From contig CAMDWG010000018.1 in NCBI GenBank assembly GCA_945878375.1, positions 1-64,000 of the forward strand: 64,000 bases of DNA, written 5' to 3'. Below, piece after piece: positions 9,391 to 18,133 of this stretch. This DNA is from Roseomonas mucosa (lineage in GTDB: Bacteria > Pseudomonadota > Alphaproteobacteria > Acetobacterales > Acetobacteraceae). The notes beneath the pieces were generated by a model. It saw only the letters and a list, made by a program, of their open reading frames with translations. It ran no database searches and was not told where the DNA came from. Numbering within the stretch: position 1 is the stretch's first letter; each line of letters opens with the position of its first letter. A program made the position numbers and the translations under genes.

Positions 9391-10306
9391 ACTGCGTCAG
9401 CCCCGCCGCCCGCAACCGGTCGTAGATCGGCCGCAGCAGCATGGGCGAGAGGAACAGCGGGAACTGGCAGAGCGCGAAATACAGCAGGATCCGGCTATCC
9501 GTCGCCGCCGGCAGCACCGCCAGGTACAGCGCCATGTTGCGGTTGCCCGACAGCAGCCCCGCCGCCAGCGCCACCCCGCGCCCGGCCGGCAGCGTGGCCA
9601 ACGTGGTCAGCAGGTTCAGCCCGAAATTGCCGAGGAAGGCCAGCGCGATCCCACCCGCCACCCAGGCCGGCTCCGCCAGCAGCATGGCCTGCATGCCGTC
9701 CATCACGCCGATGCCGTAGATCACCAGCAGCAGCACCACCAGGCCATCGATCCGCCCTGACCAGGCGGCCAGGCGCGGCGCCGCCACCAGCCGGCGGATC
9801 AGCAGCGACAGCAGCAGCGGCAGCCCGACGATCAGCGCCAGCCGCGCCATCAGCCCCTGCACCGAGATCGCGAGGTCGATCCCCATCAGCCCGAGCGCGA
9901 GCGGCGGCGCGGTGAAGGGCACCAGCAGCGTGGACAGCACCGCCACCACCAGGGATATCGACGCATCCAGCCCCACCAGCCGCGCGAAGGCCGGGGATGA
10001 GGTGGCGGCGCAACCGGTCGCCATGATCACCAGCGCGGCGCCCAGCGGCCCTTCCAGCCCCACCGCGCGCACCAGCGCCCAGACGATCAGCGGGCAGGCG
10101 ATCAGCAGCCAGACCAGCAGCGCCCCCACCAGCAGTGGCCGGCGCAGATAGGCCAGCACCTGGCCGAGATCGATCCGCAGCAGCACCAGCGTCATCAGCC
10201 CCGCGACCGTGATGGTCAGCGTGTCCCGCAACAGCGCGGCCAGCGGCGGCATGGCGACGCCGACGAAGACGCAGCCGGTCAGCAGCACGCCGCCGCGCCG
10301 CGCCAT
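9389..10306 (-). CDS. Bile acid:sodium symporter (SBF/BASS)-like transporter
   Basis: A very hydrophobic protein of 305 residues with nine or ten predicted transmembrane segments and the SBF-like layout of two five-helix repeats. Recognisable stretches are ATGCAATSSPAFARLVGLD near residue 110 and LSGNRNMALYLAV near residue 260, like the crossover motifs of BASS/ACR3-type carriers. The substrate is unknown; related proteins move organic anions. The ATG at 10306 is used; a TTG at 10336 would add ten residues. The C-terminus ends inside repeat copy 1. It diverges from the pentapeptide gene. Confidence 0.75.
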   Translation of the reverse strand: MARRGGVLLTGCVFVGVAMPPLAALLRDTLTITVAGLMTLVLLRIDLGQVLAYLRRPLLVGALLVWLLIACPLIVWALVRAVGLEGPLGAALVIMATGCAATSSPAFARLVGLDASISLVVAVLSTLLVPFTAPPLALGLMGIDLAISVQGLMARLALIVGLPLLLSLLIRRLVAAPRLAAWSGRIDGLVVLLLVIYGIGVMDGMQAMLLAEPAWVAGGIALAFLGNFGLNLLTTLATLPAGRGVALAAGLLSGNRNMALYLAVLPAATDSRILLYFALCQFPLFLSPMLLRPIYDRLRAAGLTQ

Positions 10307-10365
10307 CCATTCCAGAAGAGCTGTGATCGGGCCCAAGGGTTCGTGGCGACGGTCTGCGGTTGGAG

Positions 10366-10893
10366 ATGTTCGGCCTGTGTTCTATATCCGCAACCGTGGC
10401 TCGTCACCTGCTTCCGATCGTCGTTCTGCTCGCCGCGCTGCAAGCGGGCCCGGCCCTGGCCGCCTGCACCGACCCCGCCGCGCCTGAGGTGGTGTGGCGG
10501 CGCTGCCTGTTGGACGGGAACGATTTGTCAGGGGCCGACCTGTCCCGCGGACATCTACGTGACGCATCCCTGCAGCGCGCCCGGCTGGTGGGCACGCGGA
10601 TGCCGGGGCTCGATGGCTTCCGTGCCCGCTTCGTCTCTGCCGACCTGTCGCGCGCCGACCTGACGGAGGCGACGCTGCGGGAAGCCGATTTCACCCGCGC
10701 GCTGCTGCGCGGCGCCACGCTGGTGCGCGCGGATCTGCGCCGCGCCCGGCTGTTCCGCGCCGACCTGACGGGGGCCGACCTGACCGGGGCCAATCTCGAC
10801 GGTGCGGATTTCTCCAACGCCATTCTCGACGGCGCGCGCTGGACCGATGGCCAGCGCATCTGCGCCGCCGGCAGCGTCGGCAACTGCCAGTGA
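10366..10893 (+). CDS. Secreted pentapeptide-repeat protein
   Basis: A 175-residue protein. After a hydrophobic signal-like segment (HLLPIVVLLAALQAGPALA) comes ACTDPAAPEVVW and then roughly twenty A(D/N)LXX pentapeptides, for example LSGADLSRGHL and LTGADLTGANLDGADFS, predicted to fold as a right-handed beta-helix. Four cysteines flank the repeat region (ACTD, RRCLL, RICAAG, GNCQ) and suggest periplasmic disulfides. Molecular function is unknown. The start is uncertain: ATG 10366 is used; TTG 10360 and GTG 10396 are alternatives, the last beginning just before the signal segment. It is followed 49 bp later by uvrD. Confidence 0.8.
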   Translation: MFGLCSISATVARHLLPIVVLLAALQAGPALAACTDPAAPEVVWRRCLLDGNDLSGADLSRGHLRDASLQRARLVGTRMPGLDGFRARFVSADLSRADLTEATLREADFTRALLRGATLVRADLRRARLFRADLTGADLTGANLDGADFSNAILDGARWTDGQRICAAGSVGNCQ

Positions 10894-10942
10894 GGCGATC
10901 GATGCACCCAGCCTCTGCCGTGGCCCAGAGCCGGACCGGACG

Positions 10943-13159
10943 ATGAGCCAGTATCTCGACACCCTGAACCCCGAGCAGCGCGAAGCGGTCGAGACGCTGG
11001 ACGGCCCGCTGCTGGTGCTCGCGGGCGCCGGCACCGGCAAGACCCGCGTGCTGACCGCGCGCTTCGCGCATCTGCTTGTCAGCGGGCGCGCGCGGCCCTG
11101 GGAAGTGCTGTCCGTCACCTTCACCAACAAGGCGGCGCGGGAGATGCGGGAGCGTGTCGGCGCGATCCTCGGCCGGCCGGTGGAAGGGCTCTGGCTCGGC
11201 ACCTTCCACGCGCTCTGCGCGCGGATGCTGCGGCGGCGGGCGGAGCTGGTGGGGCTGACATCCTCCTTCACCATCCTCGACACCGACGACCAGATGCGGC
11301 TGCTGAAGCAGGTGATGCAGGCCGCCGGCATCGATCTGAAGCGCTGGCCCGAGAAGGGCATGATGGCGGAAATCCAGCGCTGGAAGGATCGCGGCCTGAC
11401 GCCCGCGCGCGTGACCCCGGCCGAGGACACGGACTACGCCGGCAATCGCGGTCGCGCGATCTATGAGGCCTACCAGCAGCGCCTGCGCGAATTGAACGCG
11501 GCGGATTTCGGCGACCTGCTGCTGCACATGACGGAAATCCTCCGCACCCATCCGGAGGTGCTGGCGGAATATCACCGCAGCTTCCGCTACATCCTGGTGG
11601 ATGAATACCAGGACACGAACCTGGTCCAGTATCTCTGGCTGCGGCTGCTGGCGCAGCGCCCCGATCCGGAACCGCAGAACATCTGCTGCGTCGGCGACGA
11701 CGACCAGTCGATCTATTCCTGGCGCGGCGCGGAGATCGAGAACATCCTCCGCTTCGAGAAGGATTTTCGCGGCGCGAAGGTGGTGCGGCTGGAGGCCAAT
11801 TACCGCTCCACCCGGCCGATCCTGGGCGCCGCCGCGGGGCTGATCGCGCGCAACACCGGCCGGCTGGGCAAGACGCTGCGCCCCGGCCGGGCGGATGCGG
11901 ACGGAGAGAAGGTGCGCGTCGTCTCGCTGTGGGACAGCGAGGAGGAAGCGCGCATGGTCGGCGAACGGATCGAGGCCGCGCGGCGCGGCGGCCACGACCT
12001 GTCGGAGATTGCGATCCTGGTCCGCACCGGCGCGCAGACGCGCAGCTTCGAGGAACGGCTGATCGTGCTGGGCCTGCCCTATCGCATGGTGGGCGGGCAG
12101 AAATTCTACGAACGCGCCGAGGTGCGCGACGCCATGGCCTATCTGCGGGTTCTGCACCAGCCGGCCGATGACCTCGCCTTCGAGCGGATCGTGAACACGC
12201 CGAAGCGGGGCCTGGGCGACAGCGGGCTGCGCGCGATCCATGATTTGGCGCGCACCGAGCAGATCCCGCTGGCCGCCGCCGCCGCGCGCATCGTGGAAGG
12301 CGACGCGCTGAAGCCCAAGCCCCGCGCCGCGCTGCGCGAGCTGATGCAGGGCTTCGCGCGCTGGCGCCAGGTGAATGAGAAGGACGGCCATGTCGTCGCC
12401 GCCGCGACCGTGCTCGAGGAAAGCGGCTACACCGCGATGTGGCAGGACGAAGCGGCGCGGAAGAACATCGAGGCGCAGGGCAGGCTCGACAATTTGAAGG
12501 AATTGCTGCGCGCCATGGGCGACTTCGCCTCGCTCGCCGGCTTCCTCGATCACGTCGCGCTGGTGATGGAGAATGACGAGAACGCGGAAGGCGCGCGCGT
12601 ACAGATGATGACGCTGCACGCCGCGAAGGGGCTGGAATTCGACACCGTCTTCCTGCCGGGCTGGGAGGAAGGCCTGTTCCCGTCCCAGCGCAGCCTGGAC
12701 GAGGGCGGGGAGAAGGCGCTGGAGGAAGAACGCCGCCTCGCCTATGTCGGCATCACGCGGGCGCGCAAGCGCGCCATCATCAGCCATGCCGCGAATCGCC
12801 GTATCTACGGCACCTGGTCCGGCGCGATCCCGTCCCGCTTCCTGCAGGAACTGCCGGAGGAGATGGTGACGCGCGAAGGCGGCGCCGCCACGCGGACGCA
12901 GCGCGATGCGCCATCGGTCTTCGGCGGCGCGGGGCTGGTCGCGCGGCGCCCGACGCGCGTGATCGAAGCCGGGGCGTGGGAGGTGAAGGAACGTCCCGCG
13001 CAGCCCGCCGCCTTCCGGCGCGGCGACCGCGTGTTCCACGAGAAATTCGGCTATGGCACGATCACGGATGTTGCGGATGACCGCTGCGAGGTCGCCTTCG
13101 ACAAGGCGGACACCAAGCGGCTGCTCGACCGTTTCCTGAAGCCGGCGAGCGAGGCGTGA
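10943..13159 (+). CDS. uvrD: DNA helicase II, UvrD/PcrA
   Basis: A 738-residue superfamily 1A 3'-5' helicase with all motifs in order: Walker A AGAGTGKT (about residue 29), Ia VTFTNKAAREM, Walker B VDEYQDTN, motif III QSIYSWRGAE, motif IV LEANYRS, motif V MTLHAAKGLEFD and motif VI YVGITRARKR. It acts in nucleotide-excision and mismatch repair and in clearing RecA filaments. The C-terminus FLKPA follows a Tudor-like segment (RVFHEKFGYGTITDV) typical of PcrA/UvrD. The start is MSQYLDTLN; the frame is open further upstream through the pentapeptide gene but codes nothing like UvrD there. Its stop overlaps prmA. Confidence 0.97.
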   Translation: MSQYLDTLNPEQREAVETLDGPLLVLAGAGTGKTRVLTARFAHLLVSGRARPWEVLSVTFTNKAAREMRERVGAILGRPVEGLWLGTFHALCARMLRRRAELVGLTSSFTILDTDDQMRLLKQVMQAAGIDLKRWPEKGMMAEIQRWKDRGLTPARVTPAEDTDYAGNRGRAIYEAYQQRLRELNAADFGDLLLHMTEILRTHPEVLAEYHRSFRYILVDEYQDTNLVQYLWLRLLAQRPDPEPQNICCVGDDDQSIYSWRGAEIENILRFEKDFRGAKVVRLEANYRSTRPILGAAAGLIARNTGRLGKTLRPGRADADGEKVRVVSLWDSEEEARMVGERIEAARRGGHDLSEIAILVRTGAQTRSFEERLIVLGLPYRMVGGQKFYERAEVRDAMAYLRVLHQPADDLAFERIVNTPKRGLGDSGLRAIHDLARTEQIPLAAAAARIVEGDALKPKPRAALRELMQGFARWRQVNEKDGHVVAAATVLEESGYTAMWQDEAARKNIEAQGRLDNLKELLRAMGDFASLAGFLDHVALVMENDENAEGARVQMMTLHAAKGLEFDTVFLPGWEEGLFPSQRSLDEGGEKALEEERRLAYVGITRARKRAIISHAANRRIYGTWSGAIPSRFLQELPEEMVTREGGAATRTQRDAPSVFGGAGLVARRPTRVIEAGAWEVKERPAQPAAFRRGDRVFHEKFGYGTITDVADDRCEVAFDKADTKRLLDRFLKPASEA

Positions 13160-14085
13160 TGACGCGAGACGTGTATTCCACCGGCAAGCGCGACCGCCGC
13201 GCCGACCCGCTCGAGACCATCTGGCTCGACAATCTGCCGGAGGAGGTCGTGCCGCCCTTCGAGGCCGCCTTCCTCACCATCTGCCGCTCCGTCGCCCTGT
13301 TCCGCGACGAGCCGACCGACACCTGGCGCATCGAGGGCGTGCGCGCCCAGGGCGCGGGAGAGGAGGAATTGTCCGGCGCGCTGGCGCTGGCGGCGCTGGT
13401 CACGGGCATCGACCCGCCCGTGCTGCACGCCGCGCCGGTCGAGGCGGAAGGCTGGCTGGCCCGCACCGTGCAATCCTTCGGCGAACAGGAGATCGGCGGC
13501 GATTTCCTGATCCGCCCGACTCATGTGCCGCCGCGGCCGACCTATGGCCGCACGGTGCTGGTGCTGGATGCGGGCATTGCCTTCGGCTCCGGCGAGCATG
13601 CCTCGACGCGGGGCTGCCTGATGGCGTTCTCGCGCGTCGCGAAGGATCGGCGGCCGATGCGGCGCGTGCTGGATCTCGGCACCGGGTCGGGGATCCTGGC
13701 GATGGCGGCGGCGAAGCGGTGGAAGCGCCGCGTGCTGGCGACCGATATCGAGCCCTGGAGCGTCCGCGTGGCCGAACAGAATGCCCGCATGAACGGCGTG
13801 GGCGCGTTGGTGCGGGCGCGTCTGGCCGATGGCTGGGCCGAGCGGCATGTGCGCGCGGGCCGGTCCTATGACCTCGTCTTCGCCAATATCCTGGCGCGGC
13901 CGCTCTGCGCGATGGCGAAGCACATGGCGATGGGGCTGGCCCCCGGCGGCACCGCGATCCTGGCCGGTCTGCTGGGCACCCAGGCCCGGATGGTGCTGGC
14001 GGCGCATCGGCGGCAGGGGCTCGTGCTGGAACGCGCCCTGCCCGTGGGGCCCTGGACAACGCTGGTCCTGCGGAAGGCGCCCTGA
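13159..14085 (+). CDS. prmA: Ribosomal protein L11 methyltransferase PrmA
   Basis: A 308-residue class I SAM-dependent methyltransferase. An N-terminal substrate-recognition region precedes AFGSGEHASTRGCL (about residue 145), the SAM motif VLDLGTGSGILAMAA (about 170), acidic VLATDIEPW, and the DLVFANILARPL catalytic loop. PrmA trimethylates L11 on the ribosome. The ATG at 13159 overlaps the uvrD stop and has GAGG 4 nt upstream; GTG 13156 is an alternative. It is followed by repeat copy 2. Confidence 0.92.
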   Translation: MTRDVYSTGKRDRRADPLETIWLDNLPEEVVPPFEAAFLTICRSVALFRDEPTDTWRIEGVRAQGAGEEELSGALALAALVTGIDPPVLHAAPVEAEGWLARTVQSFGEQEIGGDFLIRPTHVPPRPTYGRTVLVLDAGIAFGSGEHASTRGCLMAFSRVAKDRRPMRRVLDLGTGSGILAMAAAKRWKRRVLATDIEPWSVRVAEQNARMNGVGALVRARLADGWAERHVRAGRSYDLVFANILARPLCAMAKHMAMGLAPGGTAILAGLLGTQARMVLAAHRRQGLVLERALPVGPWTTLVLRKAP

Positions 14086-14129
14086 TCAGGCCCTGGCGCC
14101 TTGCCAACGCCTGTATGGGATGAACTCTT

Positions 14130-14226
14130 GCGACCGGCGCAGCCGGTCGAGTGGCCGAATGGCCACCGCCGCCAATGCGGCGAAAGCCAAGCCGCCGGAG
14201 GCGGCGCCCGGCGTCTGAGGGCATCA
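14130..14226 (+). repeat. Dispersed four-hairpin repeat, family 1, copy 2
   Basis: GACCGGC/GCCGGTC, GTGGCC-GAAT-GGCCAC, CGCCGC-CAAT-GCGGCG, linker AAAGCCAA, then GCCGCC-GGA-GGCGGC and a tail CGTCTGAGGGCATCA. Stem 2 carries a T-A pair where copies 1 and 3 have C-G, a compensated change. It lies between convergent prmA and the DUF1127 gene. Confidence 0.85.
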
Positions 14227-14251
14227 ATAACAACGGCCGCTGCAAGCGGCC

Positions 14252-14300
14252 CAAAAAAGAACGGGGTCGGCAGCGCTGGGGGGAAGCGCGCCGACCCCGT
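14252..14300 (-). terminator. Rho-independent terminator of the DUF1127 gene
   Basis: An 11-bp perfect stem (ACGGGGTCGGC with GCCGACCCCGT) encloses a nested 5-bp stem, and on the minus strand it runs directly into TCTTTTTT. This is the best intrinsic terminator in the window. A further hairpin (GGCCGCT/AGCGGCC at 14235-14251) follows. Confidence 0.92.
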
Positions 14301-14347
14301 GCGTCCGCAGGGTCCAGAGGGGGGTAAGGACCCCGCGGAGTGACCGG

Positions 14348-14716
14348 TCAGGCCGCGACCTGGCTGGGCTTCGCCGGGTTGGCATTGGCCGGCACCGCCG
14401 GCATGCGGAAGTCCGGCTCGAACACCCGGGCGACATCGCCGCGCGTCAGGCCGATATCCGCCAGTTCCCGATCGTTCAGGCGGCGCAGCTTTTCATAGGT
14501 GGCGCGGCGCGTCGGCCAGCTGGCCAGCGTGGCGCCGATGGCGGCCAGGGCCTGCCCGATGCCGCCAAAGATCCTGCGCAGCGAAGCGGTCAGCGCGGCG
14601 TCACGGGCCCGGACGGCCTGCGCCACGATCGCGTCGATCTCGGCGGCGGAAGCGGCCTGGGCGGGGGTGGCGGCGGGGAACAGCCCGATCTGTTCCTGGG
14701 TGGTGCGGGGGTTCAT
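14348..14716 (-). CDS. DUF1127 domain protein
   Basis: A 122-residue protein whose residues about 78-104 match the DUF1127 signature, YEKLRRLNDRELADIGLTR, followed by DVARVFEPDF. The N-terminal part is alanine-rich and low in complexity. Short DUF1127 proteins such as CcaF1 in Rhodobacter have been tied to RNA binding and stress responses; this longer version has no assigned role. The ATG at 14716 has GAGAG 5 nt upstream; a longer frame starting at 14830 has no better site. It is a single gene with a strong terminator and diverges from the aminopeptidase gene. Confidence 0.8.
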   Translation of the reverse strand: MNPRTTQEQIGLFPAATPAQAASAAEIDAIVAQAVRARDAALTASLRRIFGGIGQALAAIGATLASWPTRRATYEKLRRLNDRELADIGLTRGDVARVFEPDFRMPAVPANANPAKPSQVAA

Positions 14717-14909
14717 GATGCTCTCATTCGGTGCGGCACCATCTGGACGGGCCCCTGTGGCTCGCCGGCAGAAGCGCTGCGCAGGCGGAACATAGGGGTG
14801 CCGAGGCCACAGGTGGTGCGCCGAAGTCACGCCCTAGATATGCGTTCAAAGCGGGTCTTCCTGTGGATGCATGTTTTTGTGACGGATCAGGGATAGGGTG
14901 CGACGCAAC

Positions 14910-16691
14910 ATGACCGATCACATGCCTGCCGCCGACCGGCTGGCCGCCCTCCGCGCCGAGCTGGCCCGCCTCGGCCTCGACGGCGTGCTGGTGCCGCGCG
15001 GCGATGCCTTCCTCGGCGAATACGTGCCGCCTTCGGCCGAACGGCTCGCCTGGCTCACCGGCTTCACCGGCAGCGCCGGCCTGGCCCTGGTGCTGGCCGG
15101 GCAGGCCTTCCTGTTCGTCGATGGCCGCTACACCACCCAGGCCCTGCGTGAGGCCGACCCCACGCTCTGGACCCTGCGCCACCTGATCGAGCAGCCGCCC
15201 GCCGAGACGCTGAAGGCCCAGCCCACCGGGCTTCGCATCGGCTACGATCCGTGGCTGCACACCGAGGCCGCGATCGCGAAGCTATCGGGCGCTGGGGCGG
15301 AGCTTGTGCCCCTCGACGCCAATCCGATCGATGCCGTCTGGCAGGACCGCCCCGCGCCGCCCGATGGCCCCGGCCTGCCCCACCCGCTGGCCTTCGCCGG
15401 CCTGGACGCCGCCGCGAAACGCGCCACCGCCGCGCAAGACCTGCGCGCCGCCGGTGAGGCCGCCGTGATGCTCGCCGATCCGCATTCGGTCGCCTGGCTG
15501 CTCAACCTGCGCGGTAGCGACCTGGCCTATACGCCGCTGGTGCTGACGCAGGCGCTGCTGTTCGCGGATGGGGCGGTGCAGCTGTTCCTGGCCCCCGACC
15601 GGGCTGATGCTGCGCTGCGCGCGCATCTGGGCAATGCGGTGACGCTGCGGCCCCCGGAGGAGTTGGGCGCGGCACTCGATGCGCTGGCCGGGCGCCGCGT
15701 GCGGCTCGACCCCGATCTGACCCCGGCCTGGATCGCACGGCGCCTGCATGCGGCCGGTGCCGAGGCGGTGGCCGGTGAGGATCCCTGCCGCCTGCCGCGC
15801 GCCTGCAAGAACACGACCGAGCAGGATGGCGCGCGCGCCGCCCATGCGCGGGACGCGGTGGCGCTGGTGCGCTTCCTCGCCTGGCTCGCGCGCGCGCCGC
15901 GCGAGGCTGGCCTGACCGAGATGACCGCCGCCGCCCATCTGCTCGCGCTGCGGTCGGAAGGCGCGCAGTTCGCTGGCGAGAGCTTCCCCGCTATCGCCGG
16001 GGCTGGCGAGCATGGCGCCATCGTGCATTACCGCGCGACGGAGGCGACCGACCGCCGGATCGGCGCCGAGGAAGTCTTCCTGCTCGATTCCGGCGCGCAG
16101 TATCGCGATGGCACGACGGATGTAACCCGCACGATCTGGGCGGGTCCGGGCGCCCCGCCGCGCGAGCTACGGGAACGCTTCACCCGCGTGCTGCGGGGCC
16201 ATCTGGCGCTCGGCGCGACACGCTTTCCCGATGGCGTCGCGGGCCCGCATCTCGATGCCATCGCCCGGCGCTCGCTATGGGAAGCGGGGCTCGACTACGA
16301 TCACGGCACGGGGCACGGGATCGGGAGTTTCCTCAGCGTGCATGAGGGGCCGGCGGGCATCAGCCGCGCCGCGAAGCCGGTTCCGCTGCGGCCGGGCATG
16401 ATCCTGTCGAATGAGCCCGGCTTCTACGAGCCCGGCGCCTACGGCATCCGCATCGAGAACCTGCTGCTGGTGCGCCAGGCCGCGCCGCAGCCGGGCCAGC
16501 GCAAGTCTTTTCTGGAGTTCGAGACCCTGACGCTCGCCCCCTATGACCGCGCGCTGATCGAGGTGGCGATGCTGACGCCGGCTGAGCGCGCGCAGGTGGA
16601 TGCGTATCACGCGCGCGTGCTGGCGGAGGTGGGCCCGCTGGTGGATGGCGCGACGCGGGCTTGGCTGGCGGAGGCCTGCGCGAAGCTATAG
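14910..16691 (+). CDS. pepP: Xaa-Pro aminopeptidase (aminopeptidase P, M24B)
   Basis: A 593-residue protein in the long, three-domain class resembling eukaryotic cytosolic aminopeptidase P: two creatinase-like N-terminal domains (about 10-300) and a pita-bread peptidase domain (about 310-530). Metal ligands are visible as LLDSGAQYRDGTTDVTRT (two Asp), GTGHGIGSFLSVHEGP (His), NEPGFYEPGAYGIRIEN (Glu) and FLEFETLT (Glu). It releases N-terminal residues preceding proline. ATG 14910 is preferred; GTG 14898 lies upstream. Repeat copy 3 follows. Confidence 0.94.
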   Translation: MTDHMPAADRLAALRAELARLGLDGVLVPRGDAFLGEYVPPSAERLAWLTGFTGSAGLALVLAGQAFLFVDGRYTTQALREADPTLWTLRHLIEQPPAETLKAQPTGLRIGYDPWLHTEAAIAKLSGAGAELVPLDANPIDAVWQDRPAPPDGPGLPHPLAFAGLDAAAKRATAAQDLRAAGEAAVMLADPHSVAWLLNLRGSDLAYTPLVLTQALLFADGAVQLFLAPDRADAALRAHLGNAVTLRPPEELGAALDALAGRRVRLDPDLTPAWIARRLHAAGAEAVAGEDPCRLPRACKNTTEQDGARAAHARDAVALVRFLAWLARAPREAGLTEMTAAAHLLALRSEGAQFAGESFPAIAGAGEHGAIVHYRATEATDRRIGAEEVFLLDSGAQYRDGTTDVTRTIWAGPGAPPRELRERFTRVLRGHLALGATRFPDGVAGPHLDAIARRSLWEAGLDYDHGTGHGIGSFLSVHEGPAGISRAAKPVPLRPGMILSNEPGFYEPGAYGIRIENLLLVRQAAPQPGQRKSFLEFETLTLAPYDRALIEVAMLTPAERAQVDAYHARVLAEVGPLVDGATRAWLAEACAKL

Positions 16692-16739
16692 CGGCGGCGT
16701 CAAGCGCCGGTCATGCCAGCGGCATCAAGGAATGACCAT

Positions 16740-16853
16740 GCGACCGGCGCAGCCGGTCGAGCGGCCGAATGGCCGCCGCCGCCAGTGCGGCGAAGCCAAG
16801 CCGCGCGGATGCGCGGCGCCCGGCGACTGAGGGGCACGAAGGTGAAACCTTGG
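16740..16853 (+). repeat. Dispersed four-hairpin repeat, family 1, copy 3
   Basis: GACCGGC/GCCGGTC, GCGGCC-GAAT-GGCCGC, CGCCGC-CAGT-GCGGCG, linker AAGCCAA, then GCCGCGC-GGAT-GCGCGGC, a tail CGACTGAGGGGCAC and a short hairpin AAGGT-GAA-ACCTT shared with copy 4. It lies between convergent pepP and the end of the suf operon, and it may help end suf transcription. Confidence 0.85.
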
Positions 16854-16860
16854 TGCACAT

Positions 16861-17232
16861 CTACACGTGGAAGCTCTCGCCGCAGCCGCAGCGGCCCTTC
16901 TCGTTCGGATTGGTGAAGGTGAAGCCGGCGGACATCGCCTTCACCTCGTAATCCATCACCGTCCCGATCAGGAACAGCGTCGCCTTGCGGTCCACCAGCA
17001 CGGTGACGTCCTTGTCCGTAACCACCTCATCGCCCGGTCCCGCCGCATCGACCCAGGACAGGTCGTAGGACATGCCCGAACAGCCCTTGGTCTTGACCGC
17101 GATCCGCAGCAGCTTCCCGGCCTCACCCTTCGCATAAAGGGCGCGCAGCCGTTCGGCGGCGGCGTCCGACAGCTGCATCAGCGGCGGCAGGGCCCGCTTC
17201 GGGCGGGCGGGAGCGTCTGTGGCGATGCTCAT
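16861..17232 (-). CDS. sufA: A-type Fe-S carrier protein, SufA/HesB-IscA family
   Basis: A 123-residue A-type carrier with the three conserved cysteines: KTKGCSGMSYDL near residue 50 and GRCGCGESF at the C-terminus. These ligate an Fe-S cluster passed from the SufBCD scaffold to apoproteins. The N-terminal 15 residues (TDAPARPKRALPP) are an unconserved lead. It is the last gene of the suf cluster, 48 bp after sufT, with repeat copy 3 downstream. The exact subtype (SufA, ErpA or IscA) cannot be fixed by reading; the name follows its position. Confidence 0.9.
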   Translation of the reverse strand: MSIATDAPARPKRALPPLMQLSDAAAERLRALYAKGEAGKLLRIAVKTKGCSGMSYDLSWVDAAGPGDEVVTDKDVTVLVDRKATLFLIGTVMDYEVKAMSAGFTFTNPNEKGRCGCGESFHV

Positions 17233-17280
17233 GCTTCAAATCCTAGCGCAGAACCGGGGAGAGGAAGCCAGGAAAACGCA

Positions 17281-17667
17281 TCAGTACATGTTGAGCGCGA
17301 GGCGGGAATCCTCGCTCATCCGGCTCTGGTCCCAGGGCGGGTCCCAGACGACCTCGACGAGCACATCCGTCACGCCCGGCACGGCGCGCACCGCTTCCTC
17401 AACCTGGGCCGGCAATTCCTGGGCCGAGGGGCATGAGGGGGTGGTGAGGGTCATCTCCACCTTCACCTTGCCGTCGTCGCCGATCTCGATCGCGTAGATC
17501 AGCCCGAGTTCGTAGATATCGACCGGGATCTCGGGATCGAACACCGTCTTGATCACGGCGATCACGCCATCCTCCGACACGCGGGTCGGCGGCGCGGTCA
17601 CGCCATCGGGCGTCCAGGCGCCGTGCACCTGGTCCTGGGGTGCCGGTGCTGTGGGCGTTTCACTCAC
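17281..17667 (-). CDS. sufT: SUF-associated MIP18/DUF59 protein SufT
   Basis: A 128-residue protein with a MIP18-like domain: VFDPEIPVDIYELGLIY, then VEMTLTTPSCPSAQELP with the conserved cysteine, and VEVVWDPPWDQSRMSEDSR at the C-terminus. SufT assists maturation of Fe-S proteins and is commonly encoded in suf operons. The GTG start overlaps the end of sufU by 8 bp. The order here is sufS, sufU, sufT, sufA. Confidence 0.92.
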   Translation of the reverse strand: MSETPTAPAPQDQVHGAWTPDGVTAPPTRVSEDGVIAVIKTVFDPEIPVDIYELGLIYAIEIGDDGKVKVEMTLTTPSCPSAQELPAQVEEAVRAVPGVTDVLVEVVWDPPWDQSRMSEDSRLALNMY

Positions 17668-18133
17668 TGCTCGCCTCCTTCGCGCCGTCCAGCGCGGCGT
17701 TCAGCGCGTGCCAGGCCAGGGTCGCGCATTTCACCCGGCTCGGGAATTCATGCACGCCCGACAGCGGGGTCAGGCGTTCCACATCGTCCGCGATGTCGGC
17801 GCCGCAATCGGGGCAAATTCCGGTCATGGCCAGTTGGCGGAAGGTCTCACCCATCGCGCGGGCCTGGGCGGGGGTCTTGCCCTTCACCGTTTCCGTCATC
17901 AGCGATGCGCTGGCCATGGAGATGGCGCAGCCGCGGCCCTGGAAGGCAGCGTCCTGGATCGCGCCATCGGGTGCGGTCTTCAGGAACAGCTCCATCCGGT
18001 CGCCGCACATCGGGTTGTCGCCGCGCGAGGTCAGCGTGGCGTCGTCGAGGCGCCGGAAATTCCGCGGCTTGCGGCCGTGATCGAGGATCACGTCCTGGTA
18101 GAGGTCGCGAAGATCACCAAACAGATCTGTCAC
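17660..18133 (-). CDS. sufU: Fe-S assembly protein SufU (NifU-like)
   Basis: A 157-residue IscU/SufU-fold protein. Ligand cysteines appear in NPMCGDRMEL, QGRGCAISMAS and FPSRVKCATLAWHAL. The insertion around residues 98-125 (ICPDCGADIADDVERL) is typical of SufU rather than IscU. In Gram-positive bacteria SufU is a zinc-dependent sulfurtransferase accepting sulfur from SufS, and a similar role is likely here because no sufE is present. The GTG at 18133 overlaps the sufS stop (GTGA). Confidence 0.92.
   Translation of the reverse strand: MTDLFGDLRDLYQDVILDHGRKPRNFRRLDDATLTSRGDNPMCGDRMELFLKTAPDGAIQDAAFQGRGCAISMASASLMTETVKGKTPAQARAMGETFRQLAMTGICPDCGADIADDVERLTPLSGVHEFPSRVKCATLAWHALNAALDGAKEASSE

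Noticed and set aside
14101..14343. Short plus-strand frame over repeat copy 2 and the DUF1127 terminator
   Set aside because: It runs through hairpins and an intrinsic terminator, lacks a ribosome site, and its peptide is explained by the dispersed repeat.
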